Source: Prunella strophiata
Taxonomy: Eukaryota; Chordata; Aves; Passeriformes; Prunellidae
Direction of reading: 5' to 3'
Length of the DNA stretch: 64,000 nucleotides
NCBI GenBank assembly: GCA_036583965.1
Contig: JAZBQD010000013.1
Coordinates: 11,369,848 to 11,433,847 of the forward strand
Part shown: piece by piece, positions 48,441 through 62,000 of the stretch
Layout: the number at the start of each line of letters is the position of its first letter
Numbering within the stretch: the first letter of the stretch is position 1
Made by a program: the position numbers and the translations under genes
Notes under the pieces: model-generated
Told to the model about the DNA's origin: nothing
Seen by the model: only the letters and a program-made list of their open reading frames with translations
Databases searched by the model: none

Positions 48441-51400
48441 CAGTTCATCCTGAATGGAGCCCCAGAAGTGGGCGCAGGATCGCAGGTGTGGCCCCGGAGA
48501 TGCGGCTGTGGGACACTCGGAGGTCCCTGGGGTGGCTCGGACCGTGCCCTGTGTCCTGCAGGACGGAGCTGGGCTCCCACAGAGCCTTCCCAGCCCCCCT
48601 GCTCCTCCTCAAGGGCCGGAGCCACTCGTGGCCTCCTTTGTTTGAAACTCCACAGCTGTAAATTTGGAAGGAAAATCAGTTAGGCTTTAACTTCGCATTT
48701 CCTTACCCAGGTTGGGACTTGGCTGGAGTAAGTCTCAAAAGAGTGATTGCGTTATTGTTCTCAAGACTAGGCTGAATACTTATTTAGGTTAAAAATAGCT
48801 AAAAATCATATCTGGCCAAGCTTTGGTGCTAGGCCACTTCATCCATCTTAAACCCTTTCTTCTTCAACAGTGAAGGTCAATAAATAATCACTCAAAGACG
48901 TGTTCCATGGTAAATTTAAATACTTTTGAAATGCAATGTAGTAAAAACTGCGTCAATTAAACCACCATATATTTTGTTCTTCTGATTTTTATCAGTCATG
49001 TCACCAGCACTGGAGTAGGCAGTGTGTGGTAACCCTTGGGAGCAGCAGCTCCCCAATTACTGCTGCTGTTAGCAGAGCTGATAAAGACAATTATGCCTGG
49101 AAACAATTAATTGTGTTAAAAGAGCCTAAGTTATATGCATCACTTGGCATGCACCACCTTCCTGGCCTGCGTTTGTCCCTACGTGGGTGTGGGTGTGTGT
49201 ATTATTTCTGTGTGTATAACTCTGGAAAGAGAGCCAAAAGGAGCCAGGAGCCAAGGGAACAGGGGAGGGAATGGCCACGTGGTCCTTGTCCTTTGGAGTT
49301 GATATTTTTGATCAAACTGGGAAGAGAAGAAAAAAAATAATCCATATAGTGACCGAATACAATTCTGATGCAATGGAGTTGCAGTCACACTCAGGAAGTG
49401 ACCCAGCAGTTCCTGGCAGGACACTGTGGTGACGTGACAGCTTTATGGCTGTTCTTGTGTCCTATAACTGAACTCAGCTCCCCACACCTCCCAGCAGCCC
49501 TCTTTGTCATTATTATCCACAGGGAATAAGGACCAGCAAGGTGACCCTGCTGGAGGAAGCCTTCCAGCCCTTTTGGCAGCCTGGTGCAGATCCAGGGGTG
49601 CGCTCAGAGGGAGGCGAGGGCGCGATGTTTGCGCAGCAGGAAGCTGAGACGAGGGTGGGGAGAAGCTGCTCAATGATACAGGAATGTCCCAGGAGCACAG
49701 CTCTCACCACCCCAGCACACCTGCCTGCTGCAGGTATGTGCTCTGTGCCAGGTGAGTCAGCAGCCGTGCCCTGGGCAGTGGCAGGGCTTTGCACAGTCAC
49801 CACAGCCCTGCCTTGCTCTTTAAAACCAGCAGATAGTCGCCCTGCCAACACCGTTCCTGCAGCCTGTATTTGCACATGCCCATCAAACAGAGTTACAGCC
49901 ACGGGTTAAACCTGCTGTAAATCTGCACATGCAAACACAGGTATGGATACACACACATGCAAACAGAGGAATTAAGCTGAGGGATTAGGAGAAGCCCTTT
50001 CTTCCCAAGAACATTGGTAGTTTGAACTTCATACCATAACTAAATAAACGGTTTGGGGGGAGTGTGGTTCAGAAGAGTCTGACTCAGCTTCATGTTGCAA
50101 ATCTAGTTTTACCACTGCCTCGCTGTGTGATCCTGAGTGGAGTTCTCAGATTCCCTCAACCATGGTGCCTTTTGCTGAAAAAGGGGGATAGTAAGAACTG
50201 CTCAGTCACAGGTGAGAACATAACTCATTTGTGATAAAGTACAACATACATTGAAAATACTGCTTCTCCCTGGGTGGGTAATTTGGGTTCTGGTGATGGT
50301 GGAGAGGAGTCTGCATTAAACATCTGGGTTGCTTTGGAGTACTTTGGTCAGCATCTGCATGTAATTGAGTTCTCCAGTTGTCCAGAAAAGCAGCTGAGGC
50401 TGAGACACAAGACAGAAGTAAATTGCTTTTGTATAATTACATTTTCTATTTGGACAGGTAGGAAGTTGCCTTCCCATTCTTCAGTCTTCATGGAAGATAC
50501 AGGTTTTGTGACAGCACATCACTGGGACAAGATATGAAGGACTGCAGATAAACCAGGATTTTGGGCTACAGGGTTTATCAAATATTGCAGTGCTGCAGGC
50601 TGGGATTTATCATCTCCCCAGGCTTGGTTCCTGTTTGCCTTTGCTGAAATCCTTTTGAAGGGTGACAGCATTCGAGTACATTAGAACTGTAAGCAGGCAA
50701 AGTAGAGAAGTCAGGATTTCTTATTACAGGAGAAATGGAATAAAAAAATTGTAAAGATTACAGGGGAAAACCATGTCATGGTGAATAAGAAGTCAGGCTC
50801 CAATCTTGGGGAGAAGTGGCATCCAGACTAGTTTAAATAAGATGTTATGTATTTTTTTTCTATTTAAACTTGATCTTGAATTTCCTCCTGGTACCTCATA
50901 TCCTTTTACGGTCAGTAGAACTGCCCTCATACATATTTATTAGATTTAGACATATTTTGCAAGTCACCTTCACATCTTATTTTCTTTTCCTGGACAAACA
51001 GGTTGGTTATGTACACATTGAATTTGCAAATCTCATCTCTGGAGTACATTAACCCCTATTAGTCTGCTTGCTCAATGTGCAGATAAGTTTTGGGGCTTAT
51101 TTGCAATTTAACTTCCCTCTGTATATTAAGCAGAGCCCATACTTCTGTTTACTTTTCACCACCCAGATTCCTTCACACATGGAAATTACCTGCATATTCA
51201 GCGTGCTGGCAGAGAAACAGCAGTTCTGTTGGAGACACCAGTGCCCCTGCTGTCTGAGAGAGAGCAGGAATTAGGTGTTTGGCAGGTACTCCTTCCTTTC
51301 AGGGAGCTGCAGGTGTAAGAAAAGCAGCAGGTTTATTTACCTGCACTTATTTTCTTTGCCTTAAGCTCACATTGAAGCTGGAATAGAAGAGGCAGGTTTT

Positions 51401-54400
51401 ATTTTTCCTCCCCAGACTAAACCACATCTCTGAACCCAAGCTAGAAGCACTTTCTGTTTGCTTGTGGCACTTCCAGACCTGCTGAAGGCCTAGAAAGTGC
51501 AGCCACTGAACCACACACAGTTGGTTATTGAGGCAGAGGTTGGTGTGGCAGGAGACAAGTTGCTTGGAATAAACACAGCTGTGTTTTTGCCATCACTGTG
51601 TGCTCATTTACTGGGTCACTCAGCCACAGACCCTGGCTGTGCAGAGGTAAATCTCTGTCCCTGGGGAAGCACTGGGACTGTAGGATCCACTCTCAGATTT
51701 TACCTTGGATGGGGTTCACTGTTGTTAGTTTAAAATCAAATAAAGCTGTGGTTATACCTGTTACAGGGAATGGTTAGAGCTTATTAATAGTGAGGCAAAC
51801 AACCTGCCATGGGATATACAGTCAACTTTGCAGTCAGTTGTGCTTTCAAATGCTTAATTGCTTACAGTTCTGCCTGGACAGTCTTCAGTGCCCCCAGGTC
51901 AAGGTTTCAGATGAACCCCTCCAAGTTCCCTGTGAGGACTTTTCCTTTTGAAGGAAAAGAACTTTTTTATCTCCATCACTCTAACTGAGAAGCTCTCAAA
52001 CTGATTTTGTTCACATTCCCAACTCTGGGCAAAGCCACAGCCACAAAATTCTACAGTCCTGGGTTTCAGAGGGAACAGTGGCCTTGTTTCCAGGAGAACA
52101 GCCTGAAACACAGACTGCCCACAGGCAGCCAGGCCCCAGGGATTGGGCAGCTCCAGGAAGCAGCTCGTGTTCCAGCGCTGGAGCAGTTCCCACTGCTGCT
52201 CTGGGTGAAGCACAGCTTTACTGCCAGGCTCAGGCTGGCTAATGGGCACAGCTGACCCTGATTTTCACTTCAAAAAGAAGCCATAGTTGGAGTGATTTAG
52301 AGAGGCAGGATTTTCTATACACTCCCAGGGTTTATGCAGGCAAAAAGATCTGCATTAGATAAATTCTGCTGGATCCCTGGTGGTGTGTGGAGCTCCCACC
52401 CATCTTCCAGGGCACAAGAAAACCCTCACAGCTTTAGCACACAAGCAGTGCCACTTGTCACATGCCAACAGCACAATAAAAGGGCCCGTTCAAGCCACAA
52501 GATGAGAGGCTCAGGGGAAAAGTAGCCTTGAGTTATCTGGATGCAGAAGAGAGAATTCAGCACCTGTGGCAATGAACAAAGTCAGGCCCTGTTATCAGCT
52601 TGGACTGGTGCCACCAGCAGAGACAATCTGCTGTTTCCAGTGTGCCTTTTCAGTTGGAGCTGTTTGGACCTAACCTGGGAATACAATGCTGGAATTATCA
52701 TCACAGCAGCCTTGGGAAACAGAGTTCCCTTCCTGAAATTCACAGTGCAGTTTTTTGCAATAAAACGAATCTGATTGCATCCTCCAGTTCCCTTTTTGCA
52801 GTCATGCCTGGGAGGGACACACAGGACATAATAAATTCTCTTTCCTGGCATCTCATGTACTAATGATCATTGTTCTACCAGTACTTTGCAGAGTGAGTTG
52901 GTTTCCCTAGTTCCCAGGCAGCCCAATTTAGATTTTCCCCTGGTTTTTTAATTAAGAAGAAATCAATTCCACATCTATGAACCCGTGGCCACATTCTGCT
53001 CCCAGGTACTGATAAAAATGCAGAATTAATCACTTGCCTGTCAGCATTGGGTGAAACCCCCAACCTCCTCATACCCACAGAGCAAATCTTCATCGAGCAG
53101 GAACTCCTGGCCATTTACTGCAGGAGTGATTGAGGAGCTCAGAGCACCACACAAGTTCCCTAAGTGGAGGGAGTGAAAACAAAAAGAGATCTTGCTCTTC
53201 TTCTGAGGCACAGATTGTTATCACATCACAAAAGCCAGCAGCTGAAAAGATTCCAGCCAGGAAGCACCGTGCTTTGAGAACTGGTTAGACTGCCTGTCCT
53301 CCCCTGGGAGACTGACACCCAACGGGATCCGGGGTGGAAATGAGTGATCCCGACTGCTGGGCTCACAGCCATTATCAGATGCTGAAGTGTTTTACATACC
53401 TCCTTCTCTGTGGGTCCCTCCTGTCATTCCCAGAACACGTGCAGGAGCAGCTGCACTCAGCTGTGGTGTCACATGAACGTTACCTTGAAACCCAGAAAGC
53501 AAAAAACACCCCCAAGCAGAACAGCTCGAAATTGAGTGGCAGAGGTAGTATTTTATTTTTTTTTGAGCATCCCTCCTCAAGGACACTAAATTTAGAGTTT
53601 GCTAAAACATCACTAAATGAAAACAAAACATTGCCAATAACAAAAATGCAAACCTGCTGGAAAGGAAAATGCAGCAGCATTCAAGTATCAGAAAACATGA
53701 GAGCTAAAGTGCTTGAGAGAATTTCTTAACTATGCAGAGTCTGAAGTCTAGTGTTCCCCTAGAAATGCTATTTTTAAAACAGCACTTGCCTGGCTGCATA
53801 GGATTTTTCACCAATCTATAGCAGGATAACACTACTAAGCCAGAGCCATTACCCCAAAGGGCTAGGAGCAACACATTTCTTTCTGTCCCTCATACTAAAA
53901 TAAATTATCTTCTAAGAAACACATTATAAGTTCAGGCAGCTGAAGTTGGACTTCAAGGAACGTGACAGAACGGATTTCCCATGCAGTGAAGTCGCTAGCA
54001 TGGCCTGAAGCTGAACAAAGCTTTGGTGGGATTTATAAAGTGCTGTCTTTTAGTGTTTTTTGCCTGTCTTTAGTAGTGGTTTTTTTTTAATTTTTTTTTT
54101 TTTTTTTCACACCAGCACCGGGGTTGTGAGTTAAAAAAAATTCTGAAATAACAGACCAATTCTCAGTGGATGCTGGAGCCAGACAGACATTGCACAGTGC
54201 ACACAAATAACATTAAAAAACTACAAACAAATCAAACAAAAAAAACCCCCAAGCCCCAGAACCTAACCCAGTTATGGCAAACGTTTCCTCCTTAAAAACA
54301 AACACCCACCAAGCACCAAGAGCAAATCAGAAAGTAACATCTGCCTCCCGGTCCCCTGGCTTGTCCCAGCAAGGATGGATACTACGTAATACAAGCTCAG

Positions 54401-54881
54401 CAGCAATGGTTGAGAGCCTGAGCCTGCAGGCACTCAGTGCAAAACTCTCCCGGCATTCAGCTCCATGGGAGTGATCCAGTTTTCACCAAAGCCAAAGGGA
54501 ACTCCCTACAGGCTTCAGCCAACTTTGGATTAGCCCCATAGATTGACAGAGGGAGCAGGACCTCGCTTTACAGTCACCGTTTTTCTACCAGCCACAAAAG
54601 CCACCCCCTGAAATTCCTTGGAGGGGTTTTCAACCTTCCCCTCCATGCATGCATTTAACATCCATTACAGTTAATAGCAGTTACACATGCAGGTCGATGG
54701 GAGAAAAAGTCCCAGTCGAGAGGAGTTACTGGTAGTAAGAAAAGAAACCCAGCAGAAATGCTGAGAATTGCTAAAGACCCAGCTCCCTCAGCGAATCCCT
54801 GTTCTGCGGCCGGCAGGCGTCCTGCAGGAAGCTCAATGGTGAGTGTTTGGGTGTGCAGGGTGTGTGACGTGGGGCGAGCCA
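48441..54881. other. Intergenic region between VPS37B and ABCB9
   Basis: No gene recognised. The right end must include part of the ABCB9 3' UTR (- strand). T-homopolymer runs at 54069-54076 and 54081-54107 and a poly(A) run at 49328-49337. No AATAAA could be assigned confidently to ABCB9. Confidence 0.5.
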
Positions 54882-54971
54882 GTTCTGCCACCTCCATCCC
54901 AGCTGTTCTGCCACCTCCATCCCAGCTGTTCTGCCACCTCCATCCCAGCTGTTCTGCCACCTCCATCCCAG
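54882..54971. repeat. 23-bp tandem repeat in the ABCB9 3' UTR
   Basis: Four near-identical copies of a 23-base unit beginning GTTCTGCCACCTCCATCCCA (54882, 54905, 54928, 54951), the last incomplete. It lies 30 bases beyond the ABCB9 stop codon on the transcribed side. Confidence 0.9.
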
Positions 54972-55000
54972 GGAGCGTCCGAGCACGGCCGTGGCCGCCC

Positions 55001-58000
55001 TCACTTGGGAGCGGCGTTGGTGAAATCGTCCTGTGCCGCGGCCGGCGGGGCATGGTCTATCCTGAACTCCTCCTGCAGCCCTCCAGGAGCCTTGGCTGGA
55101 CCATCCCCCCGGGCTGCAGGCTGGACACTGTCCGTGCCGCCCCCCTCCAGCCCCAGGATTTGTCTCTGCACCAGCTTGGAATAAAGGCCTCCTTCTTCCA
55201 TCAGCTCCTTGTGCGAGCCCTGCTGCACCACGCGGCCCTTGTCCAGCACAATGATGTTGTGTGCCCTCTCCACAGTGCTCAGCCTGTGAGCTATGACAAG
55301 CACCGTGTGGTTCTGCAAGTCGCCGTAAATCGCCTGCTGAATCTGTGGGGAGAAAAGGAGTCAGTGCCCGGGCACTGGGAGAGCAGCAGCTCTGTGGTCT
55401 GTGCCCAGAAACCTCTGGGCAGGAGAGGTGTTCTCCTCTGCTCCCTGCAGCACTACCAGCACCAGCATGTCCAGCCCAGCTCCCAACTGCAGCCCAAAGA
55501 CCATCTCAGTGCAGCCAGGTGAGCTGTGAGCACAGGTCTGAGCCTGCAAGCTGGGGACTTGTTACAGCTGGGCCCAAATTTGGAGGGCACGTGGTGCTGG
55601 CAGAGACTGCAGGAATACCTGGTGAATGCAGCTACTCAGAAAAGCAGGATTCTTTCCTCAGTGTATCAAGGTAAGAGAGGTTTTTTTCCCAGTCAAGAGA
55701 CAATAGCACTGACGTCTAAAGGCAGGCAGGTGGCCATCAGGCACGTCACATTGACACCCTTGGATAGCCAAAACCAGCCCTGGGCTGGCATCAGGTACCA
55801 CACACGTGACTGAGGACCTGTGAGGCAGCAAGCTGCTCCAAGGTCAGATACTTGTGCTGCCCCAGCAGGATTTGTCCTCTGGGATTGGAGGCACATCCTC
55901 AAATCCCAACCTTGAACAGCCCTTCCCTTGTGTCACTGCATCAGGGAGGCCAAACTTCCAGACAGATACACCACTTTACAGGATGCTCAAGGCTTTTCCT
56001 GCAAGTGTGGCTTCCTTGGTGCCTCGGCTAGGATTTGAGCTCAGGCAGTCCTACTCTCCTTGCTGCAGCACCATTTATAGGGTCTTCCTCTGTATCCTGT
56101 CCTAAAAGGCTGCACAGAATCTCTGTATGCCAATTAACACCTTCCACATTGAAAAACCAGCAAAGATCCCTACCTCATCAGGTTTGTCAGCCACTGGCTG
56201 CTGTGAGCATGGAATTATTCCTTTCCTGGTGGCTCCAAGAGCATCGGAACCGAATTCCTGCTACAGAATCAGCACTTTACTCAACCTCTGATTGCCCCAT
56301 ATCAGGAGTAAGTTTGTGCACTGGCTGGAAACCAAGGCTACAGCTTCCAAGCCCTGTCTGGCCCACAGGCCCAGGGGCGCCGCTCACCGCGTGCTCGCTC
56401 TCGGCGTCCAGCGCGCTCGTGGCTTCGTCCAGGATCAGGATGGGCGGCGCTCGGATCAAGGCCCTGGCAATCGCCACTCTCTGCTTCTGCCCCCCTGACA
56501 GCTGAGCTCCTTTTTCCCCTGCCTCTGTTGGGTCAAGGGAGAGAGGAACGGGTCAGAGTGACAACCCAGAGCTGGCAGGACGTGCAGCTGCCAGGCCCAG
56601 CAGCGGGGGTACCTGTGTGGTAGCCGTCCTGCAGCTCGGTGATGAAGTTGTGGGCGTTGGCCTTCTGGGCAGCCTGGACCACGGCCTCGAAGGAGGCTGA
56701 GGCCAAGCCATAGGAAATGTTGTCTGCAATGGAGCGGGCGAACAGCACGGGCTCCTGGCTCACCAGGGAGATCTGCAGGAAGCAAAGGGAGAGCAGGGCT
56801 CAGGAGCAGAAGATGCACTGCATGGTATCTCAGACCACTGATATTTGTTCCTGCTGAGTAAGGACCAAGATCAAGATATATAAGTGTCATTAACCAAGAT
56901 ACAGAAGTGCTCAAGGTGAGCTTCCAGTGAGGATGCCAACATCAGCATACCCAGTTTGCATCTTCTGCTGGAAAGCCATTTTGCAGGGAAGAAACCTGAT
57001 GCAATGCTGGCACGTTGGCATCTGGGATGGGGTTCCCCCTCCTAAAGCCTGCTGTGGTTCTGCTCCAGATCTGTTATTCCCATCACTGTTTGCTTTTCCC
57101 AGAATGGAAAACCAGTTGCAGGGATAAGTCAAGTTGGAGAGACCCTCTCCCAGGCCCTTGCTGATTTTGCTTTCAAGGCCAGTAATCACACTTGGGCCAT
57201 GTGAATGAGCCCTCTTACATCTTTTAATCCCAAATGAGCAAGTTAGGGAGGTAACTGCTGCAATTCCTTAATTGCTTAGCAACAGTCTCCCTGTCCTGCC
57301 TTACAGCCATGGCTGTTCACTGTCATGTTCAGCTGCTTTATCAAACCCTTGATACTGGAATAAATCAAGCCTTTCAAACTATTACTCAGAATTGTGCATG
57401 AGAGAGCCAGGGAGACACGGTCATATTTTAATTGACTTCTCCTCATGCCCCTAACACCACACCAGGCTTTCTAAACTGAAAGATTTGCTTGGCCTTTGAT
57501 TTTGGCTCCATACGGGCAGGGAATGTAAATTAGTCACAGTGACTTTGGCTTTCCAGCCTGTCTCTGATCAATTGTTTTCAGGTTTTCCTGCTGACTGCTG
57601 AGGCCATTTGCTCTGGGGGCAAACAAAGGAGGCAGTTACTTGCAGAGATGAAGGCTGATCTGTGCTGACACACAGATGAGAGCTGAGGGGCCCAGACCCC
57701 TCTCCTAGGCAAAGCACCTAGCCCTTCTGGTGCTCCAGCTGCTGCCAGGATCCTGAGAGGTTTAACTCCCCATTAGCTGAGAATTACTGTGAGATCTTAA
57801 GGTAGAAATTGCTGGAGGAATACAAAACTCTTTTTCCAAACCCAATTTAGATGATAATTAATCCAACAGCAGAAAACATATTTCTACTGTGTTAGCCAAA
57901 AAATACCAAACAAAAGATGTTTTTTGTTCTGTTTTTGGAAGGCTTCCCCTTCCCCTTGAAACCACCCTCCATCCCCTTCCCTTCCACCCCCACAAATTAT

Positions 58001-59074
58001 CCAAATTCATTTCTTGGACCACTTCCAGCCTCCAGCTTTCTGGAGCTGCCAGCTCAGATCCAAAGCAACGTGCAGCAGTGCCATGCATGCCCTCAGAGCC
58101 CTGCAGGTGGCAAGTGGGCTAAGCAGAACACAGGTACCAGAACCAGAACACAGGTATCAGTCGCTCGTACCACGGAGTGCAGGTACTTGTGATCGTACAT
58201 GTTTATGGGACGCCCATCCAGCAGCACCTGCCCGTCCTGCAGAGGGTAGAAGTTCTCCAGGATGTTGACACAGGAGCTCTTCCCACTCCCTGAAGGACCC
58301 ACCAGTGCTGTCACTTTGCCAGGGTGCAGGGTGAAGGACACATCCTGTAACATGGATGGGAGAGTGTGCTCAGGTCCAGGCTTTTCTCAATGTCCTGGGG
58401 CACTACACAAGAGAAGGAGCCAGAATCTGGCCAGAGTGCCCCTCTGCCTTGGTGATGTGCCACATCAGCCATTTCTCCTGGCTCCAAGGAAGCAAAAAGC
58501 CTCCAAATTGCTTCAGATTTGCCTGCTGATGTAGCAGGTCCTCTAAAAAGCAAACTGACCTCTTTGCTGCTTCCCCCTGCCTCACGATCCCAGCCCCTCT
58601 CCCACGGAAACAGTCTGAGGCAGCTTGGCACAGAGCCCTGCACCACGCTGACATGTTTAATGCCTGAGCAGGGAACAAGGGTTTTATTAATAAACCTCAT
58701 TCCTTGTAAGGAAGGCCGGCCCTAAACACCCGCTGCTCCTTTTAATCTGTTTTCCAGTGAGCACTGAGCCTGCCTTTACACATCTCTGGCAGGCAGCTGA
58801 CACGCCCCAGGGGCTGGGCTTTGCTCCTGGCCAGCATGGAGCAGCAGCAGTGGTGCTGGGGGCGAGCAGAGCCCGCGGGGCTCACCTGGAGCACCTGGGT
58901 GGCGGAGCGGGTGCGGTAGGAAAAGGAGACATTCCTGAACTCCACCTTCCCATCCACGTGGTCTGGGGCCAGGGAGCCGTCGTGCACCATGGTGGGCTGG
59001 CGGTCAATGAACTCAAAGACCTTCTCAGCAGCTCCCACGCCCTGCATGAGGCCGCTGTACACGGAGCCGATGGA
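55001..59074 (-). other. ABCB9: ABCB9 nucleotide-binding domain exons
   Basis: The ABC ATPase motifs are all present in order: Walker [10 protein letters not shown] in exon 58344-58171, Q-loop region [14 protein letters not shown] in exon 56772-56613, signature LSGGQKQR and Walker [16 protein letters not shown] in exon 56524-56388, and the H-loop IAHRLSTVE in exon 55342-55001. The catalytic glutamate after Walker B is present, so the site looks hydrolysis-competent. Exon 59074-58886 holds the linker [20 protein letters not shown] and the start of the NBD. Confidence 0.95.
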
Positions 59075-62000
59075 CTGCAAGGGGAGAGGCAGCAGTGAGA
59101 CCCAGCCAGGTGATGGGCAGATCAGCCAGTGCCACTCCAAAGGGGAATGGCTGAAGCATTCCCAAGTCTCCCATCGCCTGGTGTTGACTGCAGGCATCAG
59201 ACACAGGGAAAGAAAACTCTCCCTCCTCTGTTGGGTATGGAAGGGATACATGGACAACCCAGGGAAAGGGTGTTTTTCAATATTGAACCCAGAGCTGCAG
59301 AACAGTTTGTACTGTAACTGCCACTCCCACCAAGAGGGGGAAAAAAACCCAAACCAAACTAAACCTACACCAAAACCACAGCCTGGAAACCCCACCAGAG
59401 GCTGCAGAGATCTGAACAGATGGTGAGAGCTGGGCAAGCTGCCTCCAGCTCTGCTCTGCCCCTGCACAGAGGCTGAAGCACCACCAAAACCACACTTGGC
59501 TGTGAGGAAACCTCGACTGGATCATTCCTGCCTGGATTAGTCAAGTTTATGCCTCTGCAAGGGGAAGGCAGCCCTGGGTGGGCTCTACCATCCCACCCAC
59601 AATCCCATCTTGCTAATGTGCTGCCAACGCAGCAGCTTGCAGCCTATTCCAGGGAAAAGAAAAAAAAAAAAGTAATATAATTAAGTTTTTAATGAAGCCT
59701 GAAATTTAACAGGCAGCTTTGTAATCCCTTCATTCTTCACGCCAGGAAATGTGCTTGGCAGGCAGCCAGGGCTCTGCCCTTCAGCAGGGCCAGCCTGACC
59801 CCTCTGGTCCCAGCTGCCTTTTTGGGGGACAAGCTGCTTCAGGAACATGAAAGTTGTGAGACCACAGCAGGGGAGGAATGGGGAGCAGAGGGGAGAATAG
59901 AATCCCTCCTCTGGCAGTGCCACAGCACCAAAGAAATGAGTCATGGGAAAGTCAGCACTGGATCTATCCCTGCAACTGCCCTGGAACCTTCTGGGAGAGA
60001 GAAGGGGTAGCCCAGAGTGTGGGGAGCACTGGCACAGGTTCCCCAGAGAAGCTGTGGCTGCTCCACCCATGGAAGTGTCCAGGGCTGGGTGGATGAGGCT
60101 TGGAGCAACCTGGGAAGGTGTGGAAGGTGTCCCTGCCCATGGCAGGGAGTTGGAATGAGATGGTCTTTAAGGTCCCTTCCAACCCAACCCATTCTGGGAT
60201 TTCCTGCTAAAACTGACTCACCTCCATGCAGTCTCCCAGGACAAACTCATAAATGATGAAGGAGATCAGGTTTCCACTCGTCATTTGCCCAGAGATCACG
60301 AGGTGCCCACCATAGTAAAGGATGCTGACCTGGACCACCAGCAGGGTCAGCTGAAAGCAAGAAAACACCCCAGAATCAGCAAGGACAAATGGATATTTTG
60401 GTGCATTTGTCATTACTCACACAACAGCCCAAACTTCATGTGCTGACATTTATTCTTTGAGCCCTGAGCTGAGGATCCCTGACAGTGCAGCTGACAGCCC
60501 TAGGAGCAAGCATGGAAATGAGAAAAACAACTCAAGTACATGGGCTGATCTAAGGAGCTGGGCAGATATCTTTCCACAAAACAAGTCCCGAGGGACAACA
60601 GCCAAGGAGGCAGAATTTATCTGAAATAACACAGCATCTCACAAATTCTCTCTTGGACTAAGGTCCTCAAGCATAATAATCTATGTTCAAATTATCCAAG
60701 GCATGCAGTCACCTCAGCACTGAAATAAACTTTCTGTTATACGAGTGTGACACATTTTAATTTAGAACACAAAATCAAGCCAGGAGTTAATGCAGAATAT
60801 CCTCCTTGCCTGTACAAGTCCCTGAAGCATAACCCCAGCTGTCACCTGAAGTCAGTGTGGGGGGTACCACCTACACTGAAAAGGAGACAGATCAGCTCTG
60901 ATGTGACAAATACCAGCCCCTTTTATTCAGCTGGTTTTGTTCCATGCTGCTGAGATGCTCCAAAAAGCAGCGATGCCCTGGTGCCCTGTGGGACCAGGGG
61001 AGGCTGTAAATTCACACAGGCAAAAATACAGGGGGAAAAAATGCCTCCTCTACAGCTCTGCCATGGTCTGACCTTAAGCTCCTGCGCTCCCTCCAAGAAA
61101 GACTCTGCCAGGGCTGAGCTATATCCATTGTCTTCTTTCTACATGAGCCCTGCAGGAGCAGTTTTTGAGGGCTTTTACCTTCTTAGATTTGTCAGGATCA
61201 GTGTCAACCCAGTTCATGCTCCAGCTTCATCTGGGAGCCCAGAAACAATGCTAAGAAGGCTCCCATTTTGTTTCCAGACTTGGGAAGCCATAAAGTCTCT
61301 CACAGCTGCATGAAGGCACCATAACTCACAGACCCTTCACCAGTGACTGCCTCAATCTCTGAACATGCAGAGACAAGGGCAGCCTCACGTGAGGGCTTTG
61401 CCCTGGAGAAATCCCAAACCATCTGGTGTTAAACGATGAAAAAGCATTTTGCAGGGAAGGGGGGGGAAAAAAAAAGAAAAGAAGCCCAAAGCCAAAGCCC
61501 AGCAGCCTCCCCCTGCCACCACCCACACACAGAAGATCTCAGTTCCTGAGCAGAAGCTCAACCAACGCCGCGGCTGTTCCCAGCCGGAGCCCTGAGCGGA
61601 GCTGGCACAGGCAGGCACTGCAGCACCACGCAGCCAGGGGCTGCTCCACGACCTTGGGCTCTTATCAATTCCTGCCCCATCTGCAGGGGAAAAGGCAGCT
61701 CCATGGAACGGCACAACGCTGCCTCGGGGAGGAACGGGACGTATTTTTTGATGGCTAAAAATAAGAAATGATGGAGAGCCCGGGGATCTGTGGCAGGGCT
61801 GGGCTCACCCCACAGAGCTCCCCACGTGTGCTTTGGGATCTGGAGGGACTCCCCTGCCCATCCCAGCCCCACGCAGGGAAGCCCCAGGGCCATCCACCTA
61901 CCCCACTGGACCAGACATAGTAGGTGTAAGCCATGGCCTCCCTCTTGTTGAGCTTGTACACCTGCTGCAGCTTCTGCCAGTACACGTTGGCCTCCGTCTC

